Below, piece after piece: positions 63,176 through 64,000 of a stretch of DNA of 64,000 nt. A program made the position numbers and the translations under genes. Below the pieces are notes generated by a model. That model worked only from the letters and a program-made list of their open reading frames with translations. It was not told the origin of the DNA and searched no databases. Source of the stretch: Thermodesulfobacteriota bacterium (GTDB lineage: Bacteria > Desulfobacterota_D > UBA1144 > Nemesobacterales > UBA2774); the NCBI GenBank assembly GCA_035325995.1, contig DAOKYU010000005.1, positions 202,569 through 266,568 of the forward strand, read 5' to 3'. Numbering within the stretch: the first letter of the stretch is position 1; each line of letters opens with the position of its first letter.

Positions 63176-63871
63176 TTATTTTTCCGTCACGGGCATCATG
63201 CCGTTCTCGACGAAGCTGAAGTGCCCGTCCTTCCCGACGATTATGTGATCGAGGACGCGGATGTCCAGCGTGCGCGCGGCAGACGCTATGTCGCGCGTGA
63301 GGAGCCTGTCTTCCTTCGAAGGCGACGGGTTCCCGCTCGGATGATTGTGGACGAGTATAAGGCCAGAGGCGTGGCGCGCGAGCGCCCTCTCGATAATCCT
63401 CCGGGGATAGACGGCGACGTTATCCACCGTCCCCTCCTGGAGCATGGCGTAGTCTATGACCTCGTTCTTCGTGTTCATGAATATGACCATGAAGGCCTCG
63501 TGCTTAAGGCCCGAAAGCCGCACGCGCGCGAACTTGAGGACGGCCTCGGGGGAAGAAAGCACGTCCCCCTTCTTCATGTTTTCGGCGAGGTACGTGGAAT
63601 AGAGCTGGTTCACGAGCCGTATCAGCGTCGCCGTCATCGGCCCCACCCCGCGCACCCTCTCGAGCCTGTTCATGTCCGCGTCGAGGACGCCCGAGAGGCT
63701 GCCGAACACGCCGATAAGCCTCTTCGCCAATGGCTTTACGTCCATGCGGGGTATGGCGTACGTGAGGAGGAGCTCCAGGAGCTCGTAGTCGTGCATCCCT
63801 TCCGCGCCCGACTTCGCGAAACGGTCCCTCAGCCTTTGCCTGTGATGCAGATAATGCGGCTCGTTAGACAT
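63176..63871 (-). CDS. radC: RadC/MPN (JAB) domain protein
   Basis: RadC has an N-terminal helix-hairpin-helix (about 55-80, LSGVLDADMNRLERVRGVGP) and a C-terminal JAB/MPN domain with the zinc motif LVHNHPSGNPSPSKED (E...HxHx7SxxD). The historical DNA-repair role is doubtful; the MPN domain suggests a metallo-hydrolase. At 231 aa it is normal. The gene is the last in the window on the minus strand, 43 bases upstream of the CDF gene, and may be co-transcribed with it. Confidence 0.93.
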   Translation of the reverse strand: MSNEPHYLHHRQRLRDRFAKSGAEGMHDYELLELLLTYAIPRMDVKPLAKRLIGVFGSLSGVLDADMNRLERVRGVGPMTATLIRLVNQLYSTYLAENMKKGDVLSSPEAVLKFARVRLSGLKHEAFMVIFMNTKNEVIDYAMLQEGTVDNVAVYPRRIIERALARHASGLILVHNHPSGNPSPSKEDRLLTRDIASAARTLDIRVLDHIIVGKDGHFSFVENGMMPVTEK

Positions 63872-63949
63872 GATCGACGAAAGCTAAATTGTAACCTCAA
63901 ACGTAAAATTTTTAAAAGGTTTATAAAGAGGAATAGATGATCGCGGGCA

Positions 63950-63988
63950 ATAAAAAAGGCGGGCTGCCCTTGTGAGGGAGCCCGCCTT
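63950..63988 (-). terminator. intrinsic terminator of a gene beyond the window
   Basis: On the minus strand, AAGGCGGGCTCCC (63988-63976), a 6-base loop and GGGCAGCCCGCCTT (63969-63956) form a strong stem with a one-base bulge, followed by a run of U (63957-63952) and AUU. It ends a minus-strand transcript entering from the right of the window. Confidence 0.85.
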
Positions 63989-64000
63989 GTGATTGAGAGT

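Noticed and set aside
63420..63428. TTATCCACC, a one-mismatch DnaA box
   Set aside because: It is isolated inside radC, with no other boxes or AT-rich region nearby; single near-matches are expected by chance.

Overview
The window is GC-rich bacterial chromosome, almost fully coding, with about sixty genes on both strands. No rRNA, tRNA, insertion sequence, prophage or CRISPR array was recognised. The gene content points to a Gram-negative (diderm) bacterium: ornithine-lipid genes, a heptosyltransferase-like GT9 enzyme, a lytic transglycosylase with a SPOR domain, exosortase H and a membrane HdrD-like iron-sulfur oxidoreductase. An archaeal-type class I aldolase, LL-diaminopimelate aminotransferase, the Acidithiobacillus-type glutamate-cysteine ligase and very frequent AGG (Arg) and ATA (Ile) codons fit a deltaproteobacterial (Desulfobacterota-like) lineage. 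That placement is inference; no marker gene here settles it.

Layout. 1-4.3 kb: glycosyltransferase tail, an unknown coiled-coil protein behind a PhoP-like direct-repeat box, an MJ1255-type glycosyltransferase, and olsB-olsA for ornithine lipids. The olsA start is separated from its reading frame by a T9 run. 4.3-11.3 kb (minus strand): HEAT-like protein, rluD, pgeF, a small unknown, argG, queA and rlmD. 11.4-18.3 kb: two alpha/beta hydrolases (one with a CBM48-like N-terminus), an unknown, a SAM hydrolase of the DUF62 family, an MBL hydrolase, a nitroreductase and a GT9 enzyme. 18.4-25.2 kb: gap-pgk-fba, argC, cysteine desulfurase and oxyR.

25.2-32.6 kb: katG, divergent from oxyR with a nearly complete OxyR tetramer site and a consensus-like promoter between them, then pheT-ihfA-DUF502-tilS. 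32.6-41.7 kb: ROK kinase, sucrase/ferredoxin-like protein, CHK-like kinase, a nitroreductase, two PPOX flavoproteins, argH, ClC transporter and gshA. 41.7-51 kb: RDD protein, DsbA-like protein with a triplicated N-terminal module, purB, MBL hydrolase, processive GT2, dapL, a second PlsC and MidA. 51-54.1 kb: TetR regulator, tandem AhpD-like protein and mnmE.

The standout is 54.1-55.8 kb. Just after mnmE lies a perfect 16-bp ParB site (parS), then a perfect DnaA box, an AT-rich stretch and two near-perfect DnaA boxes; a second parS sits inside pabB. This looks like a chromosome origin/centromere region, although dnaA, parA and parB are not in the window. 54.3-64 kb then holds pabC-pabB, the HdrD-like oxidoreductase, a lytic transglycosylase, a HEXXH membrane protein, the exosortase H pair, a CDF transporter and radC.

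Functional threads: arginine biosynthesis is scattered as single genes (argG, argC, argH). Oxidative and electrophile defence recurs (oxyR-katG, gshA, the AhpD-like protein, nitroreductases). Envelope construction is spread through the window (olsBA, plsC, four glycosyltransferases, XrtH).
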